A stretch of DNA of 64,000 nucleotides from Fluoribacter dumoffii NY 23 (GTDB taxonomy: Bacteria > Pseudomonadota > Gammaproteobacteria > Legionellales > Legionellaceae), in the NCBI RefSeq assembly GCF_000236165.1, contig NZ_CM001373.1, positions 1,750,777 through 1,814,776 on the forward strand. Reading direction: 5' to 3'. The position numbers and the translations under genes are program-made. Shown in pieces: positions 16,283 through 25,490 of this stretch. Within the stretch, counting starts at the first letter, position 1. Every line of letters starts with the position of its first letter. Below the pieces are notes generated by a model. It worked only from the letters and a program-made list of their open reading frames with translations. It was not told the DNA's origin and did not search any database.

Positions 16283-18808
16283 ATGAAAGAATTTATTCAG
16301 TCTAATCCACATCTTAATCATTTAATTCATTTTATTAAAGAAAAAGGAATCTCGCCATCCACTCCCCCAGCCAGGGAAAAAGAGCGAAAAACTGAAGAAG
16401 CACTTTCTGATAAACAACAAAATTTCATAGAAAATAGAGCTGCAAGAATAATCCAGGGTGCTTACCGCGCCTCTAAATTGAAACAAAAAATAAGATCCAA
16501 TCCTTATAAATCGTATTTATCCTTGATGGACGAAGCAGAAGCACAACGCGTCCCTGCCAATATTTTATTTGGCAGGCATGTAGCCGAGATAAGAACACCC
16601 TTTGCGAACCGTATTAATAATCCCTATATTTATGCCGGCGCGCGATATCATCGGGATGATGATTTATCTGGAACCTTATTGGACTGTTTACTTGATTCGT
16701 TCAACATTGATGGAGTATGCCGTGCACTCTATGAATATGTTCCGGTTACCCTGCTCGAAAATACTCCTCTTGAAGAAATAATAAAACGCTATTTTCCCAA
16801 AGTACAAAAAACAAAAAACCAGCCTAGAATTATCAAAGATCCCAAGCATTCCATTGCCTTAGTTGCGGTTCCCCAAGGTTATTACAGGTCTGATGAAATG
16901 AAAAGCATACTGAGTATTTGTGGTTTAATCGCCAGCCCCTGGGAAATTGCAATTAATGTTAAAAATCCGCCCTACCCCCTGGTTGAACCAGAAAAAATTC
17001 CCTCCGGAAGCTGCTTTCCGACAACCAAGGAGGCATTATTAAAAAGTAAACTATTTAATAAACTTCTTTTAATTGCTAAAAGCCCCAAGCATGCAACCAA
17101 TAAACTGGCACTGGCCGTAAAGCAACTTTTAACTGAACTTCCTGAATTGAATGAACATGCGATTCAACGCATCTCGAGAATGCTTCATTTAACCTGTCTT
17201 TTTTATGGAAATAATTATTCTCAATTCGCTTTCTGCCTTTACACGATTGTCCATGAAATTAGCCTCTCTTTATTAAATCCCAAAAATATGGGTGCTTTAA
17301 GAGATGATTTTTCCCGCTTTTCGCAAGAAACACAAAAAGGTTTGTTACACGCGTTGGGTTTAAAACAGGAGCAATTAACAGCTACTACTTTTTTTGCTTC
17401 CCTGGCAATGTCTGGAACAAATGCCTACGTCATCGCCATGCATTTAGCCCAAAAAATGAAAACCAAAACTCATAAAAAACCAAAAATTAAAATATTTGGT
17501 ACCAACTATTATGAATTTGATTTCCTTACAAAAGAATCGAAGTCATCTGATGCAGATATTTTTGTCCTATGTAGCGGCCCCATGGTCATGGAGAAAGGGT
17601 TGATTCCCGGGATTGATATTAATTGTCTGATTAAAGAGGAAGTTATCCATCGTGGACGAAAAAAACCGCTGACGGTGGTCATTGATACAACTACTACCTT
17701 ATATAAAAATTTGCATTTGGACCCTGATGTGCAGAATTTAGTTAAAGAAGGTGCGCTTTCATTAATTATCCATGAAAGTTTGCAAAAATTTGGACTTCTT
17801 CATACGGACCAAGCCCAATGCGGAAAGGTATTTGGCCTATGTTCCACGGAATTTTTTGACGAGGAAGTATTTAAAGAACTACAACAAAACGCATTAATCG
17901 ATTTTATCAATCATGTGGATTTACGCATTGGGGCATACATCAGCAGTAACTGCAGCCAAGTATTGGAAGAAATAAAGCAGCAGCATTTTGTTAATGGCGC
18001 ATTGTTAAAGAACATGCTGACACGGGCAAATCTTATAGAACCACAAGTAGTCAAACATCCGTATATGCTTTCTAATCCAGAGGAGCTGTACTTTGTTAAC
18101 TTTGATCCGGAAAAGGCAAAATCAATTGAAACAGCAACTAATATAATTCTTGAAAGCAGAGATAGTTTCGGACATTTTTGCAGTACCCGATCCTCTATAA
18201 GTGATTTCGATGGCGCTGATGAATTAGAACAAACGCGTCTTAGCATGGATGCATCAGATACGATTGATTGTTTCATTCAGATATCGCAAATTTATTTGGC
18301 AAATTTTTATGATACAGAAGAATGGTTAGATATTCTCCTTGAAAATGCGAGGAAATCAGATTCTCTGAGTTATGAAGAACAAATTATTTCAGTGGCATTA
18401 ATCAATAATTTAGTGGACCAGATTTGCTTAAATCCATCCAGAATCATCAAAAATCAGGTAGAACTCTTTGCCGCAATGTGTTGTATAATCGACCAATGTT
18501 ATTTATTAAAGGGCCGTCAGTATTATGGAAACGCCAGCTGTTATTTACAGAAATTAAAAAATGAATTAGTTGAGTTTTATCAGCCAAAAAATCAACATCA
18601 TTTTATTCAATCGATTAAAAGGCTCTATTTTCAAGGTACTCAGTTAACGGCCAATGTGCTTGAGCAACTTAAATTAGAACAGGAAAAAAAACCAGAATTA
18701 AAAAAGACCACTTATCCTTTTTTCCAATCTGCGGCCACCATGCCAACTGCCTCTGCTCGCGAAGATGCCAACACACGAATACACACGTCAGTGGTTCATA
18801 AATTTTAG
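16283..18808 (+). CDS. Large protein with IQ motif and PLP-enzyme-like core, candidate effector
   Basis: No family recognised with confidence; 841 residues, no signal peptide. Residues 56-70 (IIQGAYRASKLKQKI) fit the eukaryotic calmodulin-binding IQ consensus. The middle third resembles fold-type I PLP enzymes: AMSGTNAYVIAM (375-386) like a cofactor phosphate loop, VVIDTTTT with Asp468 like the pyridine-binding Asp, and SLIIHESLQKFG with Lys502 like the Schiff-base Lys. The trans-sulfuration enzyme at 20103 shows the same order (Asp174, Lys199). The N- and C-terminal thirds are helical and unassigned. An IQ motif in a soluble bacterial protein suggests a translocated effector. The PLP assignment is a hypothesis from motif order. 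Confidence 0.6.
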   Translation: MKEFIQSNPHLNHLIHFIKEKGISPSTPPAREKERKTEEALSDKQQNFIENRAARIIQGAYRASKLKQKIRSNPYKSYLSLMDEAEAQRVPANILFGRHVAEIRTPFANRINNPYIYAGARYHRDDDLSGTLLDCLLDSFNIDGVCRALYEYVPVTLLENTPLEEIIKRYFPKVQKTKNQPRIIKDPKHSIALVAVPQGYYRSDEMKSILSICGLIASPWEIAINVKNPPYPLVEPEKIPSGSCFPTTKEALLKSKLFNKLLLIAKSPKHATNKLALAVKQLLTELPELNEHAIQRISRMLHLTCLFYGNNYSQFAFCLYTIVHEISLSLLNPKNMGALRDDFSRFSQETQKGLLHALGLKQEQLTATTFFASLAMSGTNAYVIAMHLAQKMKTKTHKKPKIKIFGTNYYEFDFLTKESKSSDADIFVLCSGPMVMEKGLIPGIDINCLIKEEVIHRGRKKPLTVVIDTTTTLYKNLHLDPDVQNLVKEGALSLIIHESLQKFGLLHTDQAQCGKVFGLCSTEFFDEEVFKELQQNALIDFINHVDLRIGAYISSNCSQVLEEIKQQHFVNGALLKNMLTRANLIEPQVVKHPYMLSNPEELYFVNFDPEKAKSIETATNIILESRDSFGHFCSTRSSISDFDGADELEQTRLSMDASDTIDCFIQISQIYLANFYDTEEWLDILLENARKSDSLSYEEQIISVALINNLVDQICLNPSRIIKNQVELFAAMCCIIDQCYLLKGRQYYGNASCYLQKLKNELVEFYQPKNQHHFIQSIKRLYFQGTQLTANVLEQLKLEQEKKPELKKTTYPFFQSAATMPTASAREDANTRIHTSVVHKF

Positions 18809-18834
18809 AGTATAACCCCGCATTGAGATATCTG

Positions 18835-18860
18835 ATGCCAATCCCGGGCATAAATTTTTT
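18835..18860 (+). terminator. Weak terminator after the 841-residue gene
   Basis: ATGCC (18835-18839) can pair with GGCAT (18847-18851) and is followed closely by six T residues (18855-18860). The stem is only 5 bp, so confidence is low, but the T-tract and position after the stop at 18808 fit. Confidence 0.35.
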
Positions 18861-19185
18861 AACTTAAAGAACCACCACTGGCCAGAATTTGCACTGCCAC
18901 TTTCGCATCAGGTTGACCTAAATTTGCAGCGGCATTGATCCAAAACCAGGCTTTCTTCCTATCCTCTACCACCCCTTTGCCGTAGTAATACATATAACCG
19001 ACAGCATATTGAGCATCTGGTTGTCCTCTTTCTGCTTCCGGCTTTAAACGAATAAACGCCTTGCGATAATCTTCAACCCTGAAACTGTTAATTCCTTCAC
19101 GCAAATTGATTGCACTCCGAACAGCACATCCTGAGAGAACAAAAATTAAAATTACAACAATTGACAGGTTAAATAAACGTCCCAT
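18859..19185 (-). CDS. Sel1-repeat lipoprotein
   Basis: A 108-residue exported lipoprotein with lipobox VLSGC (Cys about 20). The rest is one to two Sel1-like (TPR-related) repeats: AERGQPDAQYAVGYMYYYGK followed by KKAWFWINAAANLGQPDAK. Such repeats mediate protein contacts. The gene starts 6 nt after lspC on the same strand, so it is likely co-transcribed and could have an accessory role for the type II secretion system; that is inferred from position only. Confidence 0.8.
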   Translation of the reverse strand: MGRLFNLSIVVILIFVLSGCAVRSAINLREGINSFRVEDYRKAFIRLKPEAERGQPDAQYAVGYMYYYGKGVVEDRKKAWFWINAAANLGQPDAKVAVQILASGGSLS

Positions 19186-19191
19186 AAATTT

Positions 19192-19692
19192 TTATTCCCC
19201 TTTCAAAGGCTTAGCTACTGATTCAAAGATTAATTCATTTTTAGGTAAACTTAAACTCTCCAACGTCCCATTACGCTCAACCAATATCCCGTTAGCCATA
19301 ATCCGTTTGATCACAGCTCCTCCCGGGATAGCATCGCCTAATTTATAAGTTTTTTCCTCTCCGGTGGCAGAGCGAATGATTACCTGGGAATCGTTGAGCT
19401 TATGAGCAAATAAAATTCCTACCAAAGTCACATTCAACATGGATTTTTTGATGCTCGATAAATTATTGGAAACATACACCCCAAAAAGAGAAGTATGTAA
19501 AAGGGCATCGAAAGAATTCTGCTGGGAAGCAACCAGAACCTCTTTGCTGGTTTCAGGTTCTGCTTCTATCTTTACAGGAGAAAATAATGTCGCGAACTCA
19601 GCAATAATTAACAGAGTAAACAGTGAAATAAAAGCAATAATAATCCATTGTGCGTATTTTGTTGAAAAGAAAGCCTGAAGATCAAATTTCAT
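19192..19692 (-). CDS. lspC: Type II secretion inner-membrane protein LspC (GspC)
   Basis: GspC proteins link the inner-membrane platform to the secretin. A cytoplasmic N-terminus, one membrane segment (about 16-38, WIIIAFISLFTLLIIAEFATLF) and a periplasmic homology region (FGVYVSNN...LNVTLVGILF to IRSATGEEKTYKLGDAIPGG) are present. The protein ends after this region at 166 residues and lacks the PDZ or coiled-coil end seen in other GspC proteins. As known for Legionella, it is not beside the other lsp genes. I start at ATG 19692 (MKFDLQAFF); the frame extends to a TTG at 19716. Confidence 0.85.
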   Translation of the reverse strand: MKFDLQAFFSTKYAQWIIIAFISLFTLLIIAEFATLFSPVKIEAEPETSKEVLVASQQNSFDALLHTSLFGVYVSNNLSSIKKSMLNVTLVGILFAHKLNDSQVIIRSATGEEKTYKLGDAIPGGAVIKRIMANGILVERNGTLESLSLPKNELIFESVAKPLKGE

Positions 19693-20102
19693 TATCAAAA
19701 TGCCCCTGAAGTACAAACTTCACCGCGATTCTCATTGCCATCAAATGAATGGGTTCTTTATTCCGGATCCCGCAGGTTCCACGGCTGCCTAACAAATTAT
19801 TTCACACTAAAATTCAGGCATTGTGCCCTGACGACAACTTGTAAAGTAGAACTTGCCTATACATAGAACCCCCACTAGAATATCCTACATAATCCGTGCT
19901 GAAAAGATACTCTCCCGTAAATAGACTTCTTTCCAGAGCCAAGGTGGGTGTATGCATGAAAAAGCACGAAGCAGAACCGGAATGAACACGCAAAGTATAC
20001 GTAGGTTTGAGCACTTTATCGGGCAGCTCACCTCTCAGCAGGGTTTAAAAAGAGTCCCCTGGGATACCGACATAAAATTATACAGCCCTTAAGGATAGTC
20101 CA
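19693..20102. other. 410-bp gap between lspC and the trans-sulfuration gene
   Basis: The gap holds the divergent control regions of lspC (minus) and the gene at 20103 (plus), whose ribosome site AAGGA lies just before the ATG. A 66-codon open frame on the minus strand (19814-20014, starting MLKPTYTLRVHSG) is the only longer frame. It has no recognised family, no good ribosome site and no neighbours in its operon. I cannot tell a small gene or gene remnant from chance. I see no riboswitch, tRNA or strong terminator here. Confidence 0.4.
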
Positions 20103-21257
20103 ATGAAAAAAAATCACTTTGAAACCCGAGCCATTCATGCAGGTCAAAAACCATGTCCTAGCACTGGAGCAGTAATGACTCCTATTTATGCCACCTCTAC
20201 CTACAAACAAATTGCACCAGGTGAACATCTGGGCTATGAATACTCGCGTACGCACAATCCCACTCGTGACGCCTATGAAGGGTGTATTGCCAGTTTGGAA
20301 TCAGGTCAGCGCGGTTTTGCTTTTGCCTCCGGAATGGCTGCCATAAACACTATTGTGGATTTATTGGATGCAGGTGATCATGTCGTTGCCATGGATGATC
20401 TTTATGGAGGCACATTCCGTTTATTTGATAAGGTAAAAACAAGAACCTCCGGCTTATCCTTTTCTTTTGTTGATATGACGGATGCCCGCAATATTGAAGC
20501 AGCAATTACTCCTAAAACGCGCATGCTCTGGGTGGAAACACCATCAAATCCGATGCTGAAATTAGCTAATTTAAGTGAGATCGCAGCCATAGCCAAACGC
20601 CATAACCTCATTTCAGTGGCAGACAATACTTTTGCAACCCCCTGGATTCAACGACCGATCGAACTCGGCTTTGACATAGTCCTTCATTCAGCAACCAAAT
20701 ACCTCAATGGCCATTCAGACGTAGTCAGTGGCGTAGTAGTTGTTGGTGATAACCCCAATTTGGCTGACAAAATTGCCTTCCTGCAAAACTCTTGCGGCGG
20801 CATTGCGGGTCCCTTTGATAGTTTTTTGGTTTTAAGAAGTTTAAAAACTCTTTCATTGCGTATGGAACGACATTGCGATAATGCAAACCATTTGGCGCAT
20901 TGGTTGAGTAGTCAATCCAGGGTAAAAAAAGTAATCTATCCAGGTCTTACGAGCCATCCTCAACATAATTTGGCTAAAGAACAAATGCATGGGTTTGGAG
21001 GAATGATTTCCATGGTAATTGACGGGGGCATTGAGGCAGCCAAACGTTTTCTTTCCCGGTGCGAATTGTTTACCTTGGCTGAAAGTCTGGGTGGAGTAGA
21101 AAGCTTGATTGAGCACCCAGCGATTATGACCCATGCCTCCATACCTCCGGAAAAACGCAAAGCCTTGGGAATAGAAGATGGATTTATTCGGCTCTCGGTA
21201 GGCATAGAACACGTAAACGACTTACAAGCTGATTTGGAATATGCCCTTGCATATTGA
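20103..21257 (+). CDS. Cys/Met metabolism PLP enzyme (cystathionine gamma-synthase/lyase family)
   Basis: Trans-sulfuration enzyme of the MetB/MetC/CGL family that interconverts homoserine, cystathionine and cysteine compounds. The 384 residues have [10 protein letters not shown] (48-57), the phosphate-binding loop ASGMAA (75-80), Asp174 in VADNTFATP and the Schiff-base Lys199 in [10 protein letters not shown]. Sequence alone does not separate cystathionine gamma-synthase from gamma-lyase or beta-lyase; the [10 protein letters not shown] end is shared by all. A good ribosome site (AAGGA) precedes ATG 20103. dapD follows after 62 nt on the same strand. Confidence 0.9.
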   Translation: MKKNHFETRAIHAGQKPCPSTGAVMTPIYATSTYKQIAPGEHLGYEYSRTHNPTRDAYEGCIASLESGQRGFAFASGMAAINTIVDLLDAGDHVVAMDDLYGGTFRLFDKVKTRTSGLSFSFVDMTDARNIEAAITPKTRMLWVETPSNPMLKLANLSEIAAIAKRHNLISVADNTFATPWIQRPIELGFDIVLHSATKYLNGHSDVVSGVVVVGDNPNLADKIAFLQNSCGGIAGPFDSFLVLRSLKTLSLRMERHCDNANHLAHWLSSQSRVKKVIYPGLTSHPQHNLAKEQMHGFGGMISMVIDGGIEAAKRFLSRCELFTLAESLGGVESLIEHPAIMTHASIPPEKRKALGIEDGFIRLSVGIEHVNDLQADLEYALAY

Positions 21258-21319
21258 CGGGTAAATCGCAGCCGGTGTGCGCAATGAGCCATCCGGCTCC
21301 CATAAAACAGGAAAAACAG

Positions 21320-22141
21320 ATGCATAATTTACAATCTATAATTGAAAGCGCTTTTGAACAACGTCAGACACTATCCATAGATACGGCATCCCCCGAACTA
21401 ATCACTGCTGTGAATGAAGTCCTTTCATGCCTTGATAACGGCCAATATCGGGTTGCAGAAAAAATAAATGAGCAGTGGGTGGTTCATCAGTGGATAAAAA
21501 AAGCAGTTCTTTTATCTTTTAAACTCTACCCCAATCAGATTATTGATTCAGGTTTTTGTCAGTTCTATGACAAAGTACCGCTCAAATACAATAATTACAC
21601 TGATGAACAGTTTAAACAAACTGGGGTACGGGTAGTACCGCATGCCATGGTCCGCAAAGGCGCATACATAGCAAAAAATTGCGTCTTAATGCCTTCTTAT
21701 GTCAACATTGGCGCATATATTGATGAAGGAGTCATGGTTGATACTTGGGCTACTGTGGGCTCCTGCGCGCAAATTGGTAAAAACGTGCATCTTTCAGGTG
21801 GAGTAGGTATTGGAGGTGTTCTGGAACCCTTACAAGCTAATCCAACAATAATTGAAGACAATTGCTTTATTGGGGCCCGCTCGGAGGTAGTTGAAGGAGT
21901 AATTGTTGAACGCAACTCCGTCTTATCCATGGGTGTATACTTGGGGCAAAGTACTAAAATATATAACCGCCTTACGGGAGAAATTACCTACGGCCGAATC
22001 CCAGCTGGCTCCGTAGTAGTCGCAGGAAGCCTACCCAGCGAAGATAAAAGTTACAGTTTATACTGTGCAGTTATTGTGAAGCAGGTAGATGAAAAAACCC
22101 GGGCAAAAGTTAGTATTAATGAATTATTGAGAGCAGGTTAG
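21320..22141 (+). CDS. dapD: Tetrahydrodipicolinate N-succinyltransferase DapD
   Basis: Fourth step of the succinylase route to diaminopimelate and lysine, using succinyl-CoA. The left-handed beta-helix of hexapeptide repeats is clear in the middle ([20 protein letters not shown], then [20 protein letters not shown]), followed by [15 protein letters not shown] start at ATG 21320 ([14 protein letters not shown]), which has AGGAA at a good distance and gives the family length of 273 residues. The frame extends upstream to 21254 but those 22 codons are foreign to DapD. dapE follows with no gap, so both enzymes are co-expressed. Confidence 0.96.
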   Translation: MHNLQSIIESAFEQRQTLSIDTASPELITAVNEVLSCLDNGQYRVAEKINEQWVVHQWIKKAVLLSFKLYPNQIIDSGFCQFYDKVPLKYNNYTDEQFKQTGVRVVPHAMVRKGAYIAKNCVLMPSYVNIGAYIDEGVMVDTWATVGSCAQIGKNVHLSGGVGIGGVLEPLQANPTIIEDNCFIGARSEVVEGVIVERNSVLSMGVYLGQSTKIYNRLTGEITYGRIPAGSVVVAGSLPSEDKSYSLYCAVIVKQVDEKTRAKVSINELLRAG

Positions 22142-22142
22142 C

Positions 22143-23303
22143 ATGACTGAATCGGTAACACCGTCACTTTTTAGGGAATTACAAGAAGTCTTGACCCAAC
22201 TGGTCAGTTTTCCCTCAATTACACCCGAAGATGCCGGCTGTCAGGAATTTATGATTGAATTTCTGGAGCAGGCCGGATTTATGTGTCAAAGGATGAATAA
22301 AGGACCTGTCTCCAACTTTTTTGCATCGTATGGTGAATCAGGCCCTTTACTGGTTTTTGCGGGTCATACTGATGTAGTTCCTGTGGGCGATTTAAAAAAA
22401 TGGTCCAGCAACCCTTTCGTACTTGAAAATAAGAATGGAATCCTCTTCGGACGCGGTGTTGCCGATATGAAAGGAAGTCTGGCGTGCATGCTGCTTATGG
22501 CTCAACGTTTTACCACAACTTACCCCAAATTTAATGGAAGGTTGGGATTTCTTATTACCAGTGGTGAAGAAGGTAATGATTATGATTTAGGGACGCCCTA
22601 TGTCATGCAACTTTTGAAAAATCAGGGTATTCATATTGATTATTGCATTGTGGGTGAACCTTCCAGTACTCAAGAAATTGGCGATGTGCTTAAAATTGGC
22701 AGACGGGGTTCTTTAAGTGCAAAAATAACCGTACATGGAAAGCAAGGACATGTCGCCTACCCGCACTTGGCGGACAATCCAATTCACAAAATCAGCCCTG
22801 CCCTGGCAGAATTGACTACTACACTCTGGGATCAGGGGAACCACCATTTTCCCCCAACATCCATGCAAATTACCCACCTTCACTCCGGTGGCGAGGCTTC
22901 CAATATCATTCCGGGAGAATTGTCATTACATTTAAACTTCAGGTACTCCACAGAACAAACCCATGGCTTGTTAAAAGAAAAAGTGACTACTACATTTCAA
23001 AAGTACGATCTGAATCCCCATATTGAATGGCGTCTTAGTGGCGAACCTTTCTTAACTGCCCATGGGCCACTGTTAAACAGTTGCAGAGAAGCAATCATCG
23101 AACTTACCGGCAACTCCCCGGAACTCTCTACAAGTGGCGGCACATCAGATGGCCGCTTCATCGCACCCTATGGCGTTGAAGTGGTAGAACTTGGTCCGGT
23201 TAACGCCACCATCCATCAGGTAAATGAGCAAGTCTCTTTGCACGATTTATGTTTATTAGAAAATTTATATTTTTCAATTTGTGAAAAATTATTAATAAAT
23301 TAA
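22143..23303 (+). CDS. dapE: Succinyl-diaminopimelate desuccinylase DapE
   Basis: M20-family di-zinc peptidase that releases succinate from N-succinyl-L,L-diaminopimelate, two steps after DapD. Metal-binding motifs are present in order: GHTDVVPVGD, GRGVADMKGS, TSGEEGNDYDLGT and VGEPSS, plus the dimerisation domain (RRGSLSAKITVHGKQGHVAY). At 386 residues it is normal. The ATG is 1 nt after the dapD stop. The product supports MurE, encoded at the left edge of the window. Confidence 0.95.
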   Translation: MTESVTPSLFRELQEVLTQLVSFPSITPEDAGCQEFMIEFLEQAGFMCQRMNKGPVSNFFASYGESGPLLVFAGHTDVVPVGDLKKWSSNPFVLENKNGILFGRGVADMKGSLACMLLMAQRFTTTYPKFNGRLGFLITSGEEGNDYDLGTPYVMQLLKNQGIHIDYCIVGEPSSTQEIGDVLKIGRRGSLSAKITVHGKQGHVAYPHLADNPIHKISPALAELTTTLWDQGNHHFPPTSMQITHLHSGGEASNIIPGELSLHLNFRYSTEQTHGLLKEKVTTTFQKYDLNPHIEWRLSGEPFLTAHGPLLNSCREAIIELTGNSPELSTSGGTSDGRFIAPYGVEVVELGPVNATIHQVNEQVSLHDLCLLENLYFSICEKLLIN

Positions 23304-23460
23304 TGACATAAACTATACTTTTAGATAAAGGTGTTACAGTTATTTCATGGTATAGCCTGAAGCGCCGTGCAGCAAAACTCAGGTTTAATCAATGAATTTC
23401 CCGGCTTTGGCCCCGCTTTACCGTACACACCTTTATAGGATGCTAATTAGGAGAGACTGT

Positions 23461-23760
23461 ATGAACGGTTGCAAATTAAGCCCCATGGCTCTAGGCCTTG
23501 CATTGGGTGTACTTTGGGGAGTATCCATTTTGGTACTGGGATTACTCGCATATTTCTATACTTACGGACATTCTTTTGTAATCGCAGTAGGTTCTTTATA
23601 CCCTGGATATGCCCCTTCCATTAAAGGAAGTTTATTGGGGGGTGTTATTGGGTTTATTGATGCCTTCATCACTGGCGTGATTATAGCCTGGTTGTACAAT
23701 TTATTTAGTTGCTGCACATGTGTGTGCTGCGATAAGACAAAGGTCGAAAAAATTAAATAA
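23461..23760 (+). CDS. Small two-span membrane protein (holin-like family)
   Basis: A 99-residue inner-membrane protein with hydrophobic segments at about 9-35 (ALGLALGVLWGVSILVLGLL) and 57-82 (LLGGVIGFIDAFITGVIIAW), and a Cys-rich tail (CCTCVCC). Proteins of this pattern are often labelled bacteriophage holin in Legionella and other proteobacteria, but no phage genes are near and I would not infer lysis. I start at ATG 23461 with AGGAG 7 nt upstream; the frame reaches back to 23392. Function unknown. Confidence 0.7.
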   Translation: MNGCKLSPMALGLALGVLWGVSILVLGLLAYFYTYGHSFVIAVGSLYPGYAPSIKGSLLGGVIGFIDAFITGVIIAWLYNLFSCCTCVCCDKTKVEKIK

Positions 23761-23775
23761 AGACAAACAGAATGC

Positions 23776-23802
23776 CTGGGTCACGCTGCCGCTGTGACCC
23801 AG
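23776..23802. terminator. Bidirectional hairpin between convergent genes
   Basis: A perfect 9-bp stem, CTGGGTCAC (23776-23784) with GTGACCCAG (23794-23802) and a 9-nt loop, lies midway between the convergent genes ending at 23760 and 23827. No T-tract follows on either strand, so termination is likely but not proven. Confidence 0.5.
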
Positions 23803-23826
23803 ACGTTAAGAAAAGAGATAGTGCTT

Positions 23827-24273
23827 TTAGTTTACGACGTGCCAAGTACCGTCAGGCTGACGACAAGCGCTGCCCCGCAGAGTTTGTGGCCTTCCATCAA
23901 TAATTGCCTTGGTGAGGTATTCACGACAGGGCAAATGCTCACGATAATAAGTTCGAGTGGGTTGTACTGTATAGCTATTTCCAGTGTCCGGGTTAGACCA
24001 ATGTACTGCTTTACCAGTGGGTGCAGTTTCCAGAGCACGTTGCATTTCCATTCTATCTACTTTATCCATGTACTTGCCAATTTGGCCGCCCAAATAAGCA
24101 CCAGCTATAGCTCCCCCTGCTGTTGCAGCCAGTTTAGCTGCTGGGCCACCCCCAAATTGGCTTCCAATTAATCCGCCAATAACTCCACCTGAGATTGTAC
24201 CTACATCTTGATTATTCATTGATGCACAACCAACCAATAATAAAGACAATGATGCAACAGCTATTTTTTTCAT
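23827..24273 (-). CDS. RT0821/Lpp0805-family glycine-zipper surface lipoprotein
   Basis: Exported lipoprotein of 148 residues with lipobox LLVGC (Cys about 16). A glycine-zipper segment (about 25-65: SGGVIGGLIGSQFGGG, GGAIAGAYLGGQIGKYMD) resembles the rickettsial 17-kDa antigen. The C-terminal domain (SYTVQPTRTYYREHLPCREY...GSACRQPDGTWHVVN) matches the RT0821/Lpp0805 family. It probably sits in the outer membrane. Function unknown. Confidence 0.85.
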   Translation of the reverse strand: MKKIAVASLSLLLVGCASMNNQDVGTISGGVIGGLIGSQFGGGPAAKLAATAGGAIAGAYLGGQIGKYMDKVDRMEMQRALETAPTGKAVHWSNPDTGNSYTVQPTRTYYREHLPCREYLTKAIIDGRPQTLRGSACRQPDGTWHVVN

Positions 24274-24415
24274 AACATATCACCAATTAAAAGGTTATAA
24301 AAATCGGTTTCTATTCTAACACCACGTTCAGTTATTATCCATAGCTTGAAAAATCTATATCCCGGACCCGGAAAATTCAGTGAAAAAAGCTTGGAGCGGT
24401 AACTGGTGATTGCAA

Positions 24416-25489
24416 TTAAACGTGACGTACGCGTTCGGAAATCTGGCATAATAGTTCGTAACCAGAAGTTCCTGCAGCTTTTGCGATTTGCTCAACTAAA
24501 ACATGTGTACCCCAAAGTTCTACAGGGGCTCCGGGTTTTACGTCAGGGTGATTGGTTAAGTCTACAGCAAGCATATCCATGGAAACCCGCCCTACAATAG
24601 GAACCTCTTTACCTTGGACCCAAACGGGGGTATTTGCAGCAATATGCCGAGGATAACCATCACCATAACCTGCAGCAACTATACCTATAATTGAGGGCTT
24701 TTCACTTTTCCAAATACCGCTATAACCCACTTGGGCCAAGGGTGGGTTGTGGTGGACCGCGCTGATTGCAGAAACAAACCGCATTACAGGAAGCAAACCC
24801 AAATCAAGGGCTGTCTGATTGGGAAAAGGGGATACACCATAAAGCATAATGCCTGGTCTAACAACATCCGCATGGGTTTGAGGAAAAGAAATAATGGCTG
24901 CTGAATTTGCGATACTGCGTTGACTAAACCCGGGGATAGAAATACTTTCAAATAAAGCAATTTGCTGGTGGTTTTCTATGCGTTCTGGCTCATCAGCACA
25001 GGCTAAATGGGTCATTAAACCGATATTCTGATCCACCCAGGGACAATTTTTCAATGCATCCATTACCCCTTGCAGTTCATGGGTTTTAAAACCCAGGCGA
25101 TGCATACCCGTATTTACTTTAACCCATATTTTAATAGGAGTATCCAAGGGAGTATTTAAAAGCCATTGAACTTGATAAGGCTGATGGAGAACACAACCAA
25201 AATGGTGCTGGGCCACCGTCCTGAATTCATCCGGACTGAATATACCCTGGAAGAGAATGCAATGCGTACGAATTCCTATCTTCCGAAGAACCAGGGCTTC
25301 TTCAATGCAAGCCACACCAAAAGCATCTACGTGTCCTTCCAATATTGGCGCTACCACATGCACACCACAACCATACGCATTTGCCTTGACCATGGCAATA
25401 ATTTTTTTACCTGGAGCAAAACGTCGGATTTGTGCTAAATTATGGTGTAAAGCATTAGGCTCTATCACCAATTTGGTAGGTCTTGACAC
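24416..25489 (-). CDS. alr: Alanine racemase
   Basis: PLP enzyme that makes D-alanine for peptidoglycan. Lys35 in [10 protein letters not shown] forms the Schiff base, and the second-domain Tyr lies in [13 protein letters not shown] (about 250). [11 protein letters not shown] and the tetrapeptide region follow. 357 residues, normal. The gene starts 1 nt after the dnaB stop, so it is co-transcribed with dnaB, a pairing common in gammaproteobacteria. Confidence 0.96.
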   Translation of the reverse strand: MSRPTKLVIEPNALHHNLAQIRRFAPGKKIIAMVKANAYGCGVHVVAPILEGHVDAFGVACIEEALVLRKIGIRTHCILFQGIFSPDEFRTVAQHHFGCVLHQPYQVQWLLNTPLDTPIKIWVKVNTGMHRLGFKTHELQGVMDALKNCPWVDQNIGLMTHLACADEPERIENHQQIALFESISIPGFSQRSIANSAAIISFPQTHADVVRPGIMLYGVSPFPNQTALDLGLLPVMRFVSAISAVHHNPPLAQVGYSGIWKSEKPSIIGIVAAGYGDGYPRHIAANTPVWVQGKEVPIVGRVSMDMLAVDLTNHPDVKPGAPVELWGTHVLVEQIAKAAGTSGYELLCQISERVRHV

Positions 25490-25490
25490 C

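Noticed and set aside
23461..23760. Prophage lysis gene suggested by the holin-like pattern
   Set aside because: No endolysin, integrase, structural phage genes or attachment sites nearby; the gene is flanked by housekeeping loci.
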